NCBI GenBank assembly: GCA_905250025.1
Contig: CAJNOJ010000061.1
Span: forward strand, 1 to 64,000
From: Adineta ricciae
Taxonomy: Eukaryota; Rotifera; Eurotatoria; Adinetida; Adinetidae
Length of the DNA stretch: 64,000 nucleotides
Direction of reading: 5' to 3'
In this document: in pieces, positions 24,668 through 38,440 of the stretch
Position numbering within the stretch: position 1 is the first letter of the stretch
How the letters are laid out: every line of letters begins with the position of its first letter
Translations under genes and position numbers: made by a program
The notes under the pieces: model-generated
Database searches by the model: none
What the model was told of the DNA's origin: nothing
The model's input: only the letters and a program-made list of their open reading frames with translations

Positions 24668-25260
24668 AAGTTTCATCTTTTGATTTGCTTATCTACGATT
24701 CACTGTCGTGTAAATCACAGGCATCATACATTTCAAGAATCTTTCTACGTCGTTTGGTTCTGCCCCAATAAACTTTTGATGCATTTTCTTTAACAAATTA
24801 CCTGTGAGTTTACGCTAGATCATTGAGGGTATAAATGAACCGACATTATTACGCAGACATTTTGACGTATTTCTCGGCAGATTTTCTATTTTAAGTAGTC
24901 TAGTGTTGTGTTTAGCTGTCTGTTTAAGATCGCTTGTGTAATTAATGTAAAACGTGTGATGGAAGAGAAACATTTCAACGCTAAATTATTTTCAACTTTT
25001 ATGGAACGTGTCACTCATCGTACTTTTTGGTTTCTTTCAATATACACCTATTCTCTTGCTCAATATTTACTTCGTTTTTTCTTTCCGTTCTATTGAAATC
25101 TCAGGAACAAATACTCCGATGTCAGAAGTTTAAATACATGCCTTTTTTTCCTCTCGTTGAGAAACACCAGAGATTAGATTTAATGCATGACGTGGATGAT
25201 AAATCGCTGTAAGCCGGAAAGAGGCGGTAAGAAAGAAAACTGCATTTGACAAGTTTCAAC
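24668..25260. other. Intergenic region
   Basis: 593 bp between two genes on the same strand. AATAAA occurs near 24767. Open frames at 24908-25212 lack protein-like composition. No other feature is seen. Confidence 0.4.
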
Positions 25261-25575
25261 ATGTCTTCGTCATCGGTTGCCAAGCCTGACATTGTTCCCG
25301 TAGCCTCATACGTCGCCTTTGCTTTTATTGGTAGTGTTGTGCTTATTGGTTTAATCGCACGATGTTTTGCATTGAATCATTCGACTATGCGGGGAGCATA
25401 TAGTCATGATCTGATGATTTATCAAGCAGCACCAAAACCAGCTCCAGCGATTAAGGCAAGACGTCAATCTTTCGAACAAACGTTGGACTCAAGTAGTGAT
25501 ACTCGAGACGGCAAATCAACATCCGAAGATTCAATTATACCTGTTCGAGTTCAACGGGGACCGAAAAATCTATAA
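25261..25575 (+). CDS. Small single-pass membrane protein, unrecognised
   Basis: An intronless frame of 104 residues from the ATG at 25261. A short polar N-terminus (MSSSSVAKPD) is followed by one strong membrane span, VASYVAFAFIGSVVLIGLIA, at about residues 13-33. A cytosol-like tail with a Pro/Ala stretch (APKPAPAIKARR) and a Ser/Asp-rich segment ends RVQRGPKNL. The lone span near the N-terminus, with basic residues after it, suggests a type III or signal-anchored protein. I recognise no family. Neighbours give no functional hint. The lack of introns is unusual here, but its composition looks coding. Confidence 0.55.
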   Translation: MSSSSVAKPDIVPVASYVAFAFIGSVVLIGLIARCFALNHSTMRGAYSHDLMIYQAAPKPAPAIKARRQSFEQTLDSSSDTRDGKSTSEDSIIPVRVQRGPKNL

Positions 25576-28500
25576 TCTTAATTGTATCAATATTTGTATA
25601 AATGAAAAAGCTTTCAAATACACCTTTGCTATTCCTGTGCACATCTATATATTCTTTTCTTGGTCAAACTTCCTATTTATTTCTTCTGCTTCGACTTCTG
25701 ATTCGATGAAAATGTGAATAATTTATTTATTGCCACACATATGAACAGAAACACTTCGTAATTTGTTTTTCACTACATTAAACCTCATAAGGAAATTCTT
25801 TGAGAATATGAGACTGAACACAATCTTCAAACTATCAGTACGTTTCTGTATTAGCAAATCGAATGCCACAGAAATGTAAGTTAACCTGTGGGTGATTGAC
25901 GTTTGCTTTTATATTCTATTATTGAATATGACAAAATACAGTATTATGTTGGAAAATAATCCGATACTTTTGTTCATGTCATACTGACAGATGCTACAGA
26001 TTCTAAAGGAGATGCTATTGTGAGAATGTAACTTCTTTGTTTCTCACGCGTTGAGTGACGTTTTAATATCAATTCCGTAGTTTATGTAATTCGGTGATAA
26101 AGCGAAGAAGCGCGGTAAATATTTTCTTTTTCATAGGAAAACAAAACCGTTCTTCATTCTAAATTGAATCGGAATTATTTTTGACTATCAGACGATGCGA
26201 TTCCGTCACACAAGTCTTTTTGATACGAATAAATGCTGTATAAGTGGGCAATTGATATAGTTCTAGTGTTTATAATAAGAGTTCGTTGATGTCAGAGCAA
26301 GCGCCTTTTACCTGTCGATGAAACTCAAGTTATTGTGACATACGTAGACAGAAGCTTGGTTTTATGATACAAAACTCTAGATGAAGTTCTCATGTTGTAT
26401 GTCAAATCGACCGGCTGTTCATAATTTTATTTATCACATTAACTATTTTAATATCAGTTGAGATCTTGCATTACAACAGCCAACTGCGATTGTCTGGTGG
26501 TACTCGGTCGGTAGCAGTAAAACGTAAGCAAATGTTCTTGAATACGAAAAAGTGCTTAAAATTTCAGAACAGATTCTTACCATCGTTTATCCGAAGAATC
26601 TGGTGATTTCCAAAAGATATGTTCACCTAAATTCTTTTGTGTGATATGCACTGAAGACATTTTTTTCTGTCTAAAATAAAAAGATCCCAGTTCACTACTA
26701 CACTCCGTCGTAGAGGTATATCATTTACAAAATGAATAGGAAACTTCTCTCTCACACAGTACATATCTGCAAGTAATTAGAAAACAAACTTTCTGTATGA
26801 ATATTTCAACAGCAAAATATATCTTCATCTCACTGGCACTTACGATTAGTTTTTCAAGCTAATATTCTAAGGACTTGTTTATGCGATGGGTGTGGGCAGG
26901 GCATTTTTTGTCCTTTAGACAGGCGAATCTTAACAGGAAACACTGCGAACTGTTCCTCCCCGGGCTAATCATAGGTTGGTAATACTTATTTGAAAATCAC
27001 CGGAGATGCAATCGTGAGAGTACGTGCAAAAAACTCATTTTATTTTTTTATCATACTTGTGAACAAATCAGAAAAGACTAATATTCCCACGTACATTATA
27101 GGAGACTAAACATGATCTGCCGAAAATTAGGTTAATACTCCGATTGATTATGAAGAATGAAATCGAGCTTGAGTGTTTTTCTACTTGGAATCTTGGAAGC
27201 ATCTCTTTTGTCTTCAGGCATAAATGCATTAATCCGCTTGATAATCGGTTTATATGGCGACATCTGATACTTCCGTAGCATGTATCTATAATTTTGACGT
27301 CAGTTAATTTGAGCACTGTCGCATGTATAAAACCTCAAAGGTTCATCTGTTATTTGTAGATAATATCGCCTCTCATCAACGAGCTAACATTTTGCGTATG
27401 AGCAAATGATGAATTATTCAAATATGGAATATTACAATCATATTTCAGAAGATCTTCACTTACAGCTGTATTGTATATTTATTCGAGTAGATCCTAACTC
27501 ATTCGTTCACTTCCTTTAGTATCTAATAAAAACACGAACTGCCTGAAATATATTGCGCATCGCATGTCAAAATAAATCATATCTAAGAGAACGAGAATGT
27601 GTTATTCGCTAGTTTTAGTTGTTTAGACTTTTCAGTAGAAGAAAAGGAGTGTAACCTTTCGTATGAAATTATACGTCATCAATTTACAAGGCAACATATT
27701 TTCTATAGGGAATTTTAGCGAAATTAGTTTTAGCGTGCTCGTATCCACCAGATGTTAGTTTTTGTAGTATGAAAAATAACCAATAGGAAGTCGCAGTATG
27801 TAAATCAACGAAACCATTCAGTTCATTTTAAGTTTAAGTGTTTTCAAGTGGTAGTTTTCTAGATATTATCGAGCCGTGTTGACATCGAGAAACTTATTCA
27901 GATTTTGTTAGTTTCTAGGAAGTTGATTCTTATACCTCCGTGTTATATTTCTACCGTTAACTAACTCTGAACATGTGTAGGTTAATTATCTAATGTAGCT
28001 AACAGAGACAGCGTAGGAAATGCATATATTTTTCTTGCTGATCTACGTGGAACAGAAAAACTTTCTGTTTCTTATTAAAGATCACGATATTGTCTGATGG
28101 AAGTGACTTTGAGTCTCAATAAAAGATTTTCTCTCAAGATGATGTTCAGTTATAGGATGTGAAGTCATGAAATTATCCATTATTTATATTGAATCGTTTC
28201 AGATATAAGAAATTTGAACTAATACATGTGTAGGTAATTTTCTGAACTACGCAAGACATATCGTTTGTTTGTATAGCCAGTGTCTCTCAGCTCAGATAAA
28301 TAAAAAACCAAGTACTACAATGGGTTTAGAGTCTGTTTTGATCTCACGAAGATTCTTGCAGCCCATCGCGTTTTTGTATTCAAACGATCTGATATATCTA
28401 TCTCTGAGATGTCGAAAAGTTCAGTTGCGATAAGTTAATAATATCTATTTGTAGATAATATTCTGTCGCCATTCTACTTTTCAAATCTACACAGATGAAT

Positions 28501-29748
28501 TTGCTTGTCTATGAATGTCTCTATGACCTTTGCCTATAGTACGTTTCAGAAATAAATTCATTACATGAATAGCATATATTTTTCTTTAAGTTGAAGATTA
28601 ATATTATAGCGCGCAAGAATGAGAACGCAGTACTCATTATTGACGTCTCTTTCGTTCTAAACGAATTCACTTGTCAGTTATGAAGATACGCAGTTTAATT
28701 CATTGTCAGTTAGTTCAATGGCGAGCCTTTGTTAAAAGTAGAATCAATGTCGATGTAAATTAAAAATTAGCATCAATTTTACGTGAGACTTGTTAATTAA
28801 CTATTATCACATTTTCTCAGATATTTCTTAAATGCCCGACTTAGACAAATCTTTAGAGGAGCCTATCTGTATTCCATTGTTCAAATATGAGAGCAAAACA
28901 TTTGTCTGCATAAGTATTTTAGGACATCAGAAAGCATTGGAAGAGATGTGCATCTGGCACGATTACTTGCCATTTGTAGGTATTCCGAGAAAATTGATTT
29001 ACTTTTGATTGTTTCAGACCATTTCGAAAACGAGATCAATTCAATCGAGTACAAGTCCATTGGCTATCATTTCGTCAAAGTATGAATCATAGATTGACAC
29101 TTTCGAGCTTTACAGTACGCTGTGCGATAAGCACGACAAAGTTTTCCCTTGTTCGATTGAGAGAAGATTATATCCAGCACTTCTGTGTCAACTGAGAATG
29201 ACAAGTGGCAAAATTGAATATTAGGTTACCAGCATTTTCTTTCGAGACGGGAAATGGACTCGAACTAGTCTTTTGATATTCACTGAATATATTCCGTGAG
29301 TTCTATATTATATCAACTCTTCAAATACGTCGGCCTTCATCACAAGTTAGAAAGTCACGTCACGAGATATCTTTGACAGCAAGTAAATGCTTTTCCTTCG
29401 TATGCCATTTGTGTTAGAGAATATGATATAGAGGGACTGAAAAAACTTGCTTTCTGATATTATCCGAGTCTACAACACCAATGAAGCAGGTTGTATTTAT
29501 CTGTGCTTATCAGCATGATTTCTGGGAGGAATGTTTTTGAGAGAAACGTTCATGATCAGCAGATAGCATGAACGAAACCGTCTGCAACTCAAATATGTAA
29601 AGAGAAGCATGATATGCAGACAATTGATAAGAAACTATTTGCAAATACGCATGAAACATGTCAAACTAAGAACTTTTTCATTATGCGAGTTCAGCTGAGA
29701 AATGTAGGGTAAAATATTCTCTACTGATTCGATGTTTTTTGTATTTAG
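25576..29748. other. 4.2 kb gene-poor region upstream of the GPCR
   Basis: The second-longest stretch without a gene. It is AT-rich, with no tandem array, no transposon open frame and no RNA gene that I can recognise. A 58-codon ATG frame at 28832-29008 contains an internal GT...AG pair that would splice in frame, but I do not consider it supported. The last bases before 29749 are a pyrimidine-rich acceptor (TTTGTATTTAG), so GPCR 5' leader exons or regulatory DNA may lie in this region. Confidence 0.5.
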
Positions 29749-31362
29749 ATGGAAATCGGTAATTCTACAAATGATGAGCAACGCATGTCCGCCAATCAAA
29801 CGTTCCTAAAGAACTTCTTTGCAGCAAAATCGACTATTCCATTACTTAGTCAAATTTTTCTCATAGCTTGCTGCTTAATCTTCATCTTTGGCGTATTAGG
29901 TAAATGAAAACAAAAGCTCCATACTCTCGTCAAAGTCATTTTTCGAAGGTAATTCCATCGTTATCTATGTCGCTATTCGAAAGAAAAACTATCGGAACGT
30001 GACGAACTGTTATGTAATTAATTTAGCAATCGCTGATCTTTTATTTTTGACACTATCAATTCCATACACAACGTACTTAGGTGTGGTAAACACCACTCCA
30101 TTTGGTGATACATTTTGTAAAGTTTACACATATCTCGCTTATGTAAGTAGATAGAATGAGAGAAACATGATCGTAATCATGCGTGTTTTAGGGATTTTTA
30201 CAAGCAACTTGTAACATCATCGCTGTGATGAGCATTGATCGTTATTTATACATAGTTCGAACTAAATCGAAACTTCGATGGCGTACACCACGAAATGCTT
30301 TCATCATTTGCATTACTATATGGGCCTGTAAGTCGAATGAATTCGTTTTCTTCATTTATTCATATGTTTACTTTTCTAGGCTCTCTGATCTTGATTATAC
30401 CTTATCATATTATTTCGCATCTATTAGTTCCCAATCTAAAATCATGTAGTGTAAATGAACACGAGAACCTAGTTGTTTGTTTTATACCATTTTGTTCGTA
30501 TTACGCCATTCCACTCCTTATCATTATCATCTGCTACACGAATTTGGCATTGCACGTGATTAAATCAAGTCGAAAGATGGCTGGCCACATGAATACTGTA
30601 AGATACTCATCATAGTAGTGCCGAGGAATGAAATCATTTTTTGTATTGTTTGTAGGTAGTTTTTCATCGAACTGTACAAGTGAAACAACGTCGAGTAACA
30701 AGAATGGTAAGATTGAATTTACAGTTGAATTCATCGTAATTACCAACGAGAGGACATAATTCCCTAGTCAGTTTCTCGCACGACAAGCGTCGCTCGTCTG
30801 GGTATTAAGAAACATGAATGATTTTTTTATAAGTCATGTCATATCAAGTCGGAAATGAGCTTCTTTATAAGGAAACATGTTTCAATAGCGTACCGTTTTT
30901 CTTTAGGTTATTGTCGTTACATTAGCATTCGCTATTTGTTGGTTACCCATTCATATACTTGAACTATTGAAATGTGCTAATCTATCTCGGCTTAATTCAC
31001 TAATCAGTTCATATCCTGGAACTCTTTATGCAATTCGTGCAATCACACATGCTCTAGGCTACTTCAATTCTTGCCTAAATCCGTATCTGTATGCTTTACT
31101 GAATCGTAATTTTTGTCGTGATCTCGTCGATATAATGCCTTCATTGAAAATCTGTTGTACCAAATCATCTGCCCGCAATCGTCCACATTCAGATCGAAGT
31201 GCCCAACCGTCACCTGCAAATTTACAACGGCAACCTATTCAAATACCCAAATACGACGACAATGATGAAGAAGACGATTCTAACGATCATGACCATCAAC
31301 AAATCACTATGGATGCTAGTTGTCAAGTGAAATTACTTGGTATACAAACGAAACTAACTTGA
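29749..31362 (+). CDS. Rhodopsin-family GPCR, galanin/allatostatin-A-like
   Basis: A class A receptor of 401 residues from six exons (29749-29899, 29949-30142, 30192-30327, 30380-30597, 30656-30706, 30907-31362). The N-terminus carries N-glycosylation sites (NSTN, NQTF). TM1 has GVLGNSIVIYV, TM2 NLAIADLLFL, TM3 ends MSIDRYLYI (DRY), TM6 has FAICWLPIHI (CWLP) and TM7 NSCLNPYLYALL (NPxxY). Cys residues after TM3 support a palmitoylated tail, followed by an acidic Asp/Glu/His stretch. TM7 'HALGYFNSCLNPYLYA' resembles galanin and allatostatin-A receptors most, but somatostatin- and opioid-type relatives are close. The ligand is presumably a peptide; that is inference. The ATG abuts an acceptor AG directly. 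A possible polyadenylation signal is at 31414-31419. Confidence 0.88.
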
Positions 31363-31802
31363 GCACGGTCTTCTTCGTTATTTTTCGCATTTCTCTGTCC
31401 ATATTTCCCGGTCAATAAACATTGAGCATGACACTTCATCTCTTTCGTACATTTTATTAGATAGCAGTATCAATGAACAATATAGAATACAGTTATCACA
31501 GGTATATTTATATTGTCAGTAAGAGAATCGAGAAAAACATTGAGACACACATACACAGATAATGAGATGGACATACATATATATTGAGTCGATATCGGAC
31601 GAATTAGAAAAAGGAGGAAAAAAAACATGTACCACAAGAGATAAAACAGGGAAAGCTGGTCTATCTGGAGTACGAATAAAAAAAATGTCAACTTGTGAGA
31701 GGCGAATTAAAAAAAAGAAGTAAAATGCTGATATCATTTATCTGAGAGAGATAAATTCATAATTAATCAGCAGAAGAAAAGCATTGTGCATCTTGTTTTT
31801 GA
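31363..31802. other. Convergent 3' flanks of GPCR and SPTLC2 copy A
   Basis: 440 bp between converging genes. It contains AATAAA for the GPCR (31414-31419) and T/A-rich sequence. The apparent minus frames at 31470-31737 are hydrophobic only through T-richness and are not supported. Confidence 0.45.
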
Positions 31803-34083
31803 TTAACTTGTGTACTCTTTGTCGTAATCAGCATGATCTAGCTCAACCCAACGATGATGCGGATTTTTCTTTGAGTAGCGAAGCGAAACCAGATGACCAA
31901 CTTCATCCATAGCTTTTAAAGCCTAAAACATTAATAAACAAATCAAGATCAATATTAAAGAATTGACTATGTTGTTACATGATCAAGCATTTCTTTTGTA
32001 TGACCAGCTGAAATGCAAAACCGAACGCGCGATTCTGTCAATAAAGTAGCAGGAAAGCCAACAGTAACAACAGCACAATCACGTTTTAACATTTCTCGAT
32101 TGACAGCTCTATTGAAAAACGAAAATTCTCATTTTTATCAATAAGATATTTTCTTCTTACGCGATTTTCGCCGGCATAAATAACATAACAGGAACAACGG
32201 GTGAATTATTATTTCCGTAAACAATAAAACCCATATCGACAAGTTGACGACGAAAGTATCGCACGTTACAGGCTAATTGTTGAATACGTTTTTGACCTAA
32301 ATAACCTTTCCGTGAGAATTTCTTTCATGACACAAGTTCAAATTTACCGTCGTTTGTACCATCACGACCCATAATGATTGACAATGCTGAAATAATTTGT
32401 TGAACAATCGGTGCTGACATACTCGATGAATAACATGCCGAATGTGAACTAACACGAATATAATCAATGATATTCTACATATAAACAACTTATTAGCTTT
32501 AAAAAAAGAATTATTTGAAAACTTTACTTTTTTTCCAGCAATATATCCGCCTGCAGATCCAAAACTTTTTGTAAATGTACCCATATGTATTTCAATGTCA
32601 TTTGGATCTACTTTCCAGTAATCCACAACACCACGACCGCGTGAACCAATTGCACCGATGGAATGTGCTTCGTCGACGTATAAATACGCTTTGTATTTCT
32701 TTTTCAATTCAATAATCTCCGGCAATTTACATAATGAACCTTCCATACTAAGCAAAAATACTATCGTTAATTGATTGAAATATGAAAATGCTCGTACCTG
32801 TACACGCCTTCGACAATAATTAAAATCTTCTTCCATGGCCGGCAGGTACGTGGCTGACCCGATATAATAGCTTTACGTAAATGAGCTTCCAAGTCTTTCA
32901 TGTCTAGATTTAAAACAAATATCTCAACGTAATTATGTTCTTTAATCTGAATGATTAATGCAGAAAATCGCTCGACTTTCACAGGTCAAACTTAACTTTA
33001 AGTTCAACAAGTGGAACAATCTGATGTCATATTAGAGTATTGACAAAACAATGGTGAAATATTTACCATTATGATTAAATGTTCGGATTGTTGCTCCAGA
33101 TAAGCGTGCGCCAAGTATCAAGGAAACGTGATTAAGTTTATCACTGAGTATTAAATCTCCCTATAAAGCAATCCGAGAGGTGTTTTTCTTATTAACATAT
33201 TAAATTAATTTACTTTTCCAGCTAATGTTGGAATATTCAATGCGTTTGTAGCGAAACCCATTCCAAAAGCAATGCAATCCTCGACATTCAAATACTCCGC
33301 CATTAAGGATTCTAATTCTTTCACATAACGTTGATGTCCTAACTCATGACGCGTACTACATGTTGTTACAGCATAGGTTTCAATTGATTTTATTGCTTGC
33401 TCGGAACATGGTCCTTGGTTCTCTGCAAAACCCAAGTAATTATATGAGCCGAGATTAATCGAGGGAATTTTCTTTCCACTGAATCTATTCAGAGGATAGG
33501 AAAAGAAATTTAATAAAATATTTTAGTTCGACATGTTTTCTTCTTTACTTGAAGGTCCAATTGTAGTCATCTGACACACGTTCCATAACGTGTACTTTAG
33601 CGCCTGCAACGCTCGCAATGGGTTGATTGAAAACATCGCGTATACGTGTGTACAAATTTCGTGTATAAAAGCATTCATAACTTTGATATAATGGAACGAA
33701 ATCCTGTGCGAATAGAAAAGAATTATATTATCTACCTAATCTGTTTGCTTCGGGTGAATACGACTATACTTTAGGATTAGGATCGTGTGCAGTTCGTTTT
33801 TCTTCTAGACCAATATGCCGCAGAAAATCCCGTAACCAACCAAGTGCACTCAGGATAGCATATCCAAGCACGGTTACTACAGCAGCCCATGTTGGTGTTT
33901 CTTCGAATTCTTCGCGGTTTCGATGATCTGAAGTTCTATTATTGTCGTCTCCGGGTTTCTAAATATACGTAAGAGAAAAACTTATTTGTTCGATTCATCA
34001 CTCAACGATATCGAACTTACATTCGTTTGGTAATTTGACATAACTATATCTAGATTTTGATTGACAGCCGTTTTTGGTGACAT
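31803..34083 (-). CDS. SPTLC2: Serine palmitoyltransferase subunit 2, copy A
   Basis: The PLP-binding subunit of serine palmitoyltransferase, which starts sphingolipid synthesis in the ER from serine and palmitoyl-CoA. A multi-exon minus gene from the ATG at 34083 to TAA at 31803-31805. It shows [10 protein letters not shown]-type substrate-loop sequence, [75 protein letters not shown] and the PLP-lysine loop [18 protein letters not shown]. The C-terminus ([20 protein letters not shown]) fits SPTLC2 rather than 5-aminolevulinate synthase. An intron falls right after YIAGKK, as in copy B. About 84% of residues match copy B over the 73 residues from MEGSL to AGKK. The ATG follows directly on TTTTTCAG. 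Both copies keep the catalytic Lys, so both may be active. Confidence 0.94.
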
Positions 34084-37000
34084 CTGAAAAAGAAAAGGAC
34101 GGTAAATCGCGTACTATTCACAATAAATGAATTCTACACAAAGAAAAAATCTATTGATGACGAATTTTTGCTCTCCTACTCTCTTTTTTTACAGTCACAC
34201 CTCTGCAGTCATATTTTTTTTTCATGAACTGTACCAAGAGAACGCTTGACAGGATTATAAGGAACTATTTGCATAACGACTATCGTAGTATATGGTATTC
34301 ACTTTTTTTTTAAGAATCAAGACAGAACGGGAAGAGAGAAAAAAGAACTCGTCCGGACGCATGACGAATAGCAACGAGTGCCACACAAGAAGTAACGGAA
34401 TCAATGTCGTCAACATAGAACGTAGCAACAATCTTTTTCTCTCTCTTACTTTCTCCACATATTTCATCAACTTTGTTTCGTCTTTCTCACGTACATATTC
34501 AATATGCTTCGGTTGGAATTCTCCGTGAGAATTTTTCTTTTGAATAATCAGTCCAAATCTGGTGTCAGATGTGGCTCACCTGTGTTAACTCAAATTTTTA
34601 TACTCGTCCTGTCAACTCTTTGTCATGATGAGCAGAAGCGAATAGTGCATGAATAGGAACAAAAGTGTAGCGAAACGTGACCGCCTCGATGTATTTACAT
34701 GACACATTGGGTGTTTCGTATATACATCTGTGTACACCATCTTCGGTTAGTTTCGCATACATACACTGAGAGTATAATTTCAAAAAATAGAAGAGGACAG
34801 AAATATGAAGAAGAGAAAGAAGAAAATGAAGAGAGAAGAAAAAAGAAAGAAAGAAAGAAAGAAAGAAAAAGAAATAGAAGAATATTTCTAATTTTATGAT
34901 CCATCGACATCGTCATCGATATTGTCAGGCTTTGATCTATAATAGTTTATGTAGAGCTTCACGAATCCCTTACATAGATAAAAAAAACAGCATATCGGAA
35001 AAACAAAGATAAACACTCAAATATTTGGCGAACAAAGATCTTGCTACTTTTTCATACGTCTAACCATCATGAAACTATACTTTTAAAGAAAATACTTCAT
35101 AGCATGTCAAAAGAATGATCATAACTGAGATGTGCCAACGTTTATGACAGCAAGAAAAAAATAAGGTCTTTCTCCTAACAATTAAGAATGAAAAGTTGTC
35201 GCAACGTTTTCCTTTTCATATGGAATAATGTATTAGAAATAAATATCAACTCACCTCATGTATCTCTTTCTTCAACAGATAGAAAATTACTTCTATATTC
35301 TTTTTTTCAAAGACGTCACCATCTTACTTTAAATAGAGTTAAGATGATGCGTACACACATTCTACTTATTCTACTCGTGAGAATATTTTTCTTTCCTCAT
35401 TTAATTCATTCATTCGACGGCAAAATAATAAAAGAGAAGTCTAACTGGAGTTGATTACTTATTTATAGCATATAACTTGAAAATATATGACAAGAGCTGC
35501 AATTATTTAAGTTAACATTTACAAGAAAATACAGATAAAACTTTTCGAAAAGTTCTCTTCAACATCCAACTAACGGCAATTCTCACTGGAAAATAAAACA
35601 CCGAGTTTTATGAATAATCTACTTCTATACTCATTCTCGTATATCTTATATCATACACTTCCTTCTCTACAAGTCCATTTAGCTATAAGATTTCCACTTT
35701 GTTCATGAAAGAAATGTAGTTTGATTCGATGCGTTTTTTTTCCAATGATGATTAGTTGTCAAGTGAAGATGTTCTTGCTCCTTTTTTTCAAATGACATCC
35801 GACCAATCTAAAATGCGCAACTTACCAATTTATCTAGAAACATGATATAAAAATCTTCGTATTTGAATAGTTTTCTTTTAAATTATCTTTCATTGTGAGC
35901 TACATCCAACTATGCAAAAATGAAGAAAATCTGAAAGAACTCAGCATGCATCAATGGATATTGAAGTCTATTTCAGAACGTACTTTTGTGCTGAGCGTTA
36001 CATTACTCATTTTTGTGACGTTCGCTTATTCATGTATGAGTCATTATCCGAGTAATACTTATGTTTATTTTCCTTTCTTTTCGACATAAGTACAAAGCTC
36101 GTGCGTCAGCAATATGACGATCTGAGAAATTGAACATAAGAAAATTTGATTTTGAAGAACGAACTATAATGTGGGCGATATTTATCATAATATCTGAGCA
36201 TGGAACGAACAACAAAGATGTTGTGCATATCAGAGTGTGATAAACAAGGACGAACTATGTAGCAGAAAGGTACATTAGACGATAGCAATAATATGTCATT
36301 TATTTTTTGGTATCCAATTGCCGACGAGTATTGATGTATCTGTTGTCTAATCAGTCTATAAATTACAACGAATGTGAACTAGCGAAGATGTGGGAAGCGG
36401 CGATTTTTCATGTTCCATACTCGTGAAACTCGAGAGAATATTAAACAAAGTGTATAGTTAACTGCTTGTATGATGAGAGTAACAAATGATTCACTGTTAT
36501 TACTAAAAGTGAATTAATTGGATGAACTATTCCCTGTCTCACTGTTCTCGGACTAATCTATATTTTCCATCATAAAGTCCGTTCGAAATGGAAAGATAAT
36601 ACGAAAGGTAGTTTTTTCAATTAATTACAGATGACAATTGTAGGAATTGAATGGTAGCTAGTTGACGTTTCATTTAACAATGGATATTCATGGTGGATAT
36701 TACACGTTGTTCATAAATTGAAAAAGATGAACTAATTACAATTCATTATTTAGATAGATTTAAAGGCGACACGACAGTTTAGTTTGAAAAATCGTCAAAA
36801 TACACCGACAATTGATTTACCTTCATACTCTCAATGATACACAATCAGCCCATCAAATCAAAATAAGTATATGTACTAATACGTGAACTCCATAGTGAGA
36901 ATCTTATAAACCTGATCGATCAATAGAATCTGGCTATGCAGATTCATCATTCGAACTGAATATGACTTGTTGTTATTATTCTAATTGACGAGTCAGTTCT

Positions 37001-38440
37001 TTTCTTTTTTTCGTTTCAATCCTTATCCGATGTCTTTGTGCTTTTTTTGACATCGCGCATAAGATCCTCCATCAATCGACTGAAATGCTCATTTTGTTTT
37101 AGTTTTCCTACTAGCGTCTCTTCCTGAAATAAGCATTCAATTTCGTAGTGAGTTCCTAAATCATTTATCCACTTTTGAAGGGTGTAGACGAAACGATTAT
37201 TTTCTTCCGATTGGCTTCTTTACAGCCATTTTGGACCCAACACAAAGTTTTTAGCAAGTTCTGACAAGGACCGCTCCAATATGGCGCGAACTCCACATAC
37301 ATATAGTCAAATAACATCAAGATCATTTTGAAAGTGATTCTTGCGATAATTTTTACCACAACGAATCGCATATAAAAGATAATACTCATTGACTAAGTCA
37401 ATTTTTTGTTTTCAAAATCCATTAACTTAATGTCACGGAGGAATCAATATTTCATTGTCATCAAATAAATATTGGTTGACCGTTTATATCCGTTTTTTTT
37501 TCTTGTAAATAGATGTCAAATTTGTAAGGACGTCATCATCGTAATTTAGTTAAGTTAATATTTACAACGAAGCATTGATGAAGCCGTGAGAAATTTCTCT
37601 TTAATCTATTTAGTCAATAGATTCTCTCGCTGGAAAACGTGACACTATGGTGATGAGTTGCTGACTAGAGTGGATAACTATCTACTCTTTCATTCGAATA
37701 TATCGAACAATGCCGTTTTCACTGTTGAACATGCCAATGAATAATAATTTCTCATCGTTCTTTTTATCATAAAAACTCAGTCGTAATTTCGCAGATTTAT
37801 CAGTACTTTTTAACTATATACCTTGCTAACAATGTCATTGTTAGGAATGTTAATACAATTAACACAATGACAACTGTATGTACAATATTTAATTGGCCAA
37901 CAGCATGAAATCTACGCTGAAAGCACTTAAGATAATATTTATGTTTAGGAAAAATGTAATTCTATGTTGACTGCAGATGATGATCAGATGTCGACACATA
38001 ACAACAGTGATATTCTTTCTAAATATTGATTGGCTTTCATTTTTCTAGCGTAGTTGTTACTAATGCGTCTGTTGTGAAGACAACGACGAATGCGAATGCG
38101 ATAAGACTTCTTCTTTTTTTTTTTCTTCCTCTATTTTTTTTGTAATCAGCGATGGTTCCACTATTGAAATCTGATCGAATCATAATCATTATTCACGATT
38201 ATTCATTTCTTCTAGCGAGTCTTTTCAAAACTCGTCATCGACACATCAGATATTTATTCTGTCTTTAGTCATTCTTTCGAGGTAGAGTAGATCGTAGGCA
38301 ACGAACTTAACGCGACAGAAATGAAGAAAGGTTACGAATATCATCAAAAAATGTAACAAAAGGACAAATAATGATCGAGATAATTTTCATCGCTTTATTT
38401 GATCTGTTACATTACCTTTTCTTCTAGATCAAGATAGCTA
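34084..38440. other. 4.4 kb spacer between the two divergent SPTLC2 genes
   Basis: No coding exon is supported. The left side has a GA/GAAA-rich microsatellite near 34787-34884. The rest is AT-rich with scattered T runs. I looked for an inverted repeat joining the two arms and saw no extended match between sequences next to the two start codons. Open frames such as 35895-36089 look random. It presumably carries both promoters. Confidence 0.5.
34787..34884. repeat. GA/GAAA-rich microsatellite
   Basis: A purine-only stretch on the plus strand, with a clean GAAA core near 34845-34870 flanked by imperfect GAA/GAAGA units. Simple tandem repeat. Confidence 0.85.

Noticed and set aside
26880-26910. 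GGGTGTGGGCAGGG, resembling a bdelloid telomeric TGTGGG unit
   Set aside because: A single unit with no tandem array, not an internal telomere.
28832-29008. 58-codon ATG frame (MPDLDKSLEEPICIPLFKYE and onward) with an internal GT-AG
   Set aside because: Isolated, no recognisable domain, and no convincing continuation after the putative splice. Expected by chance in 4 kb of DNA.
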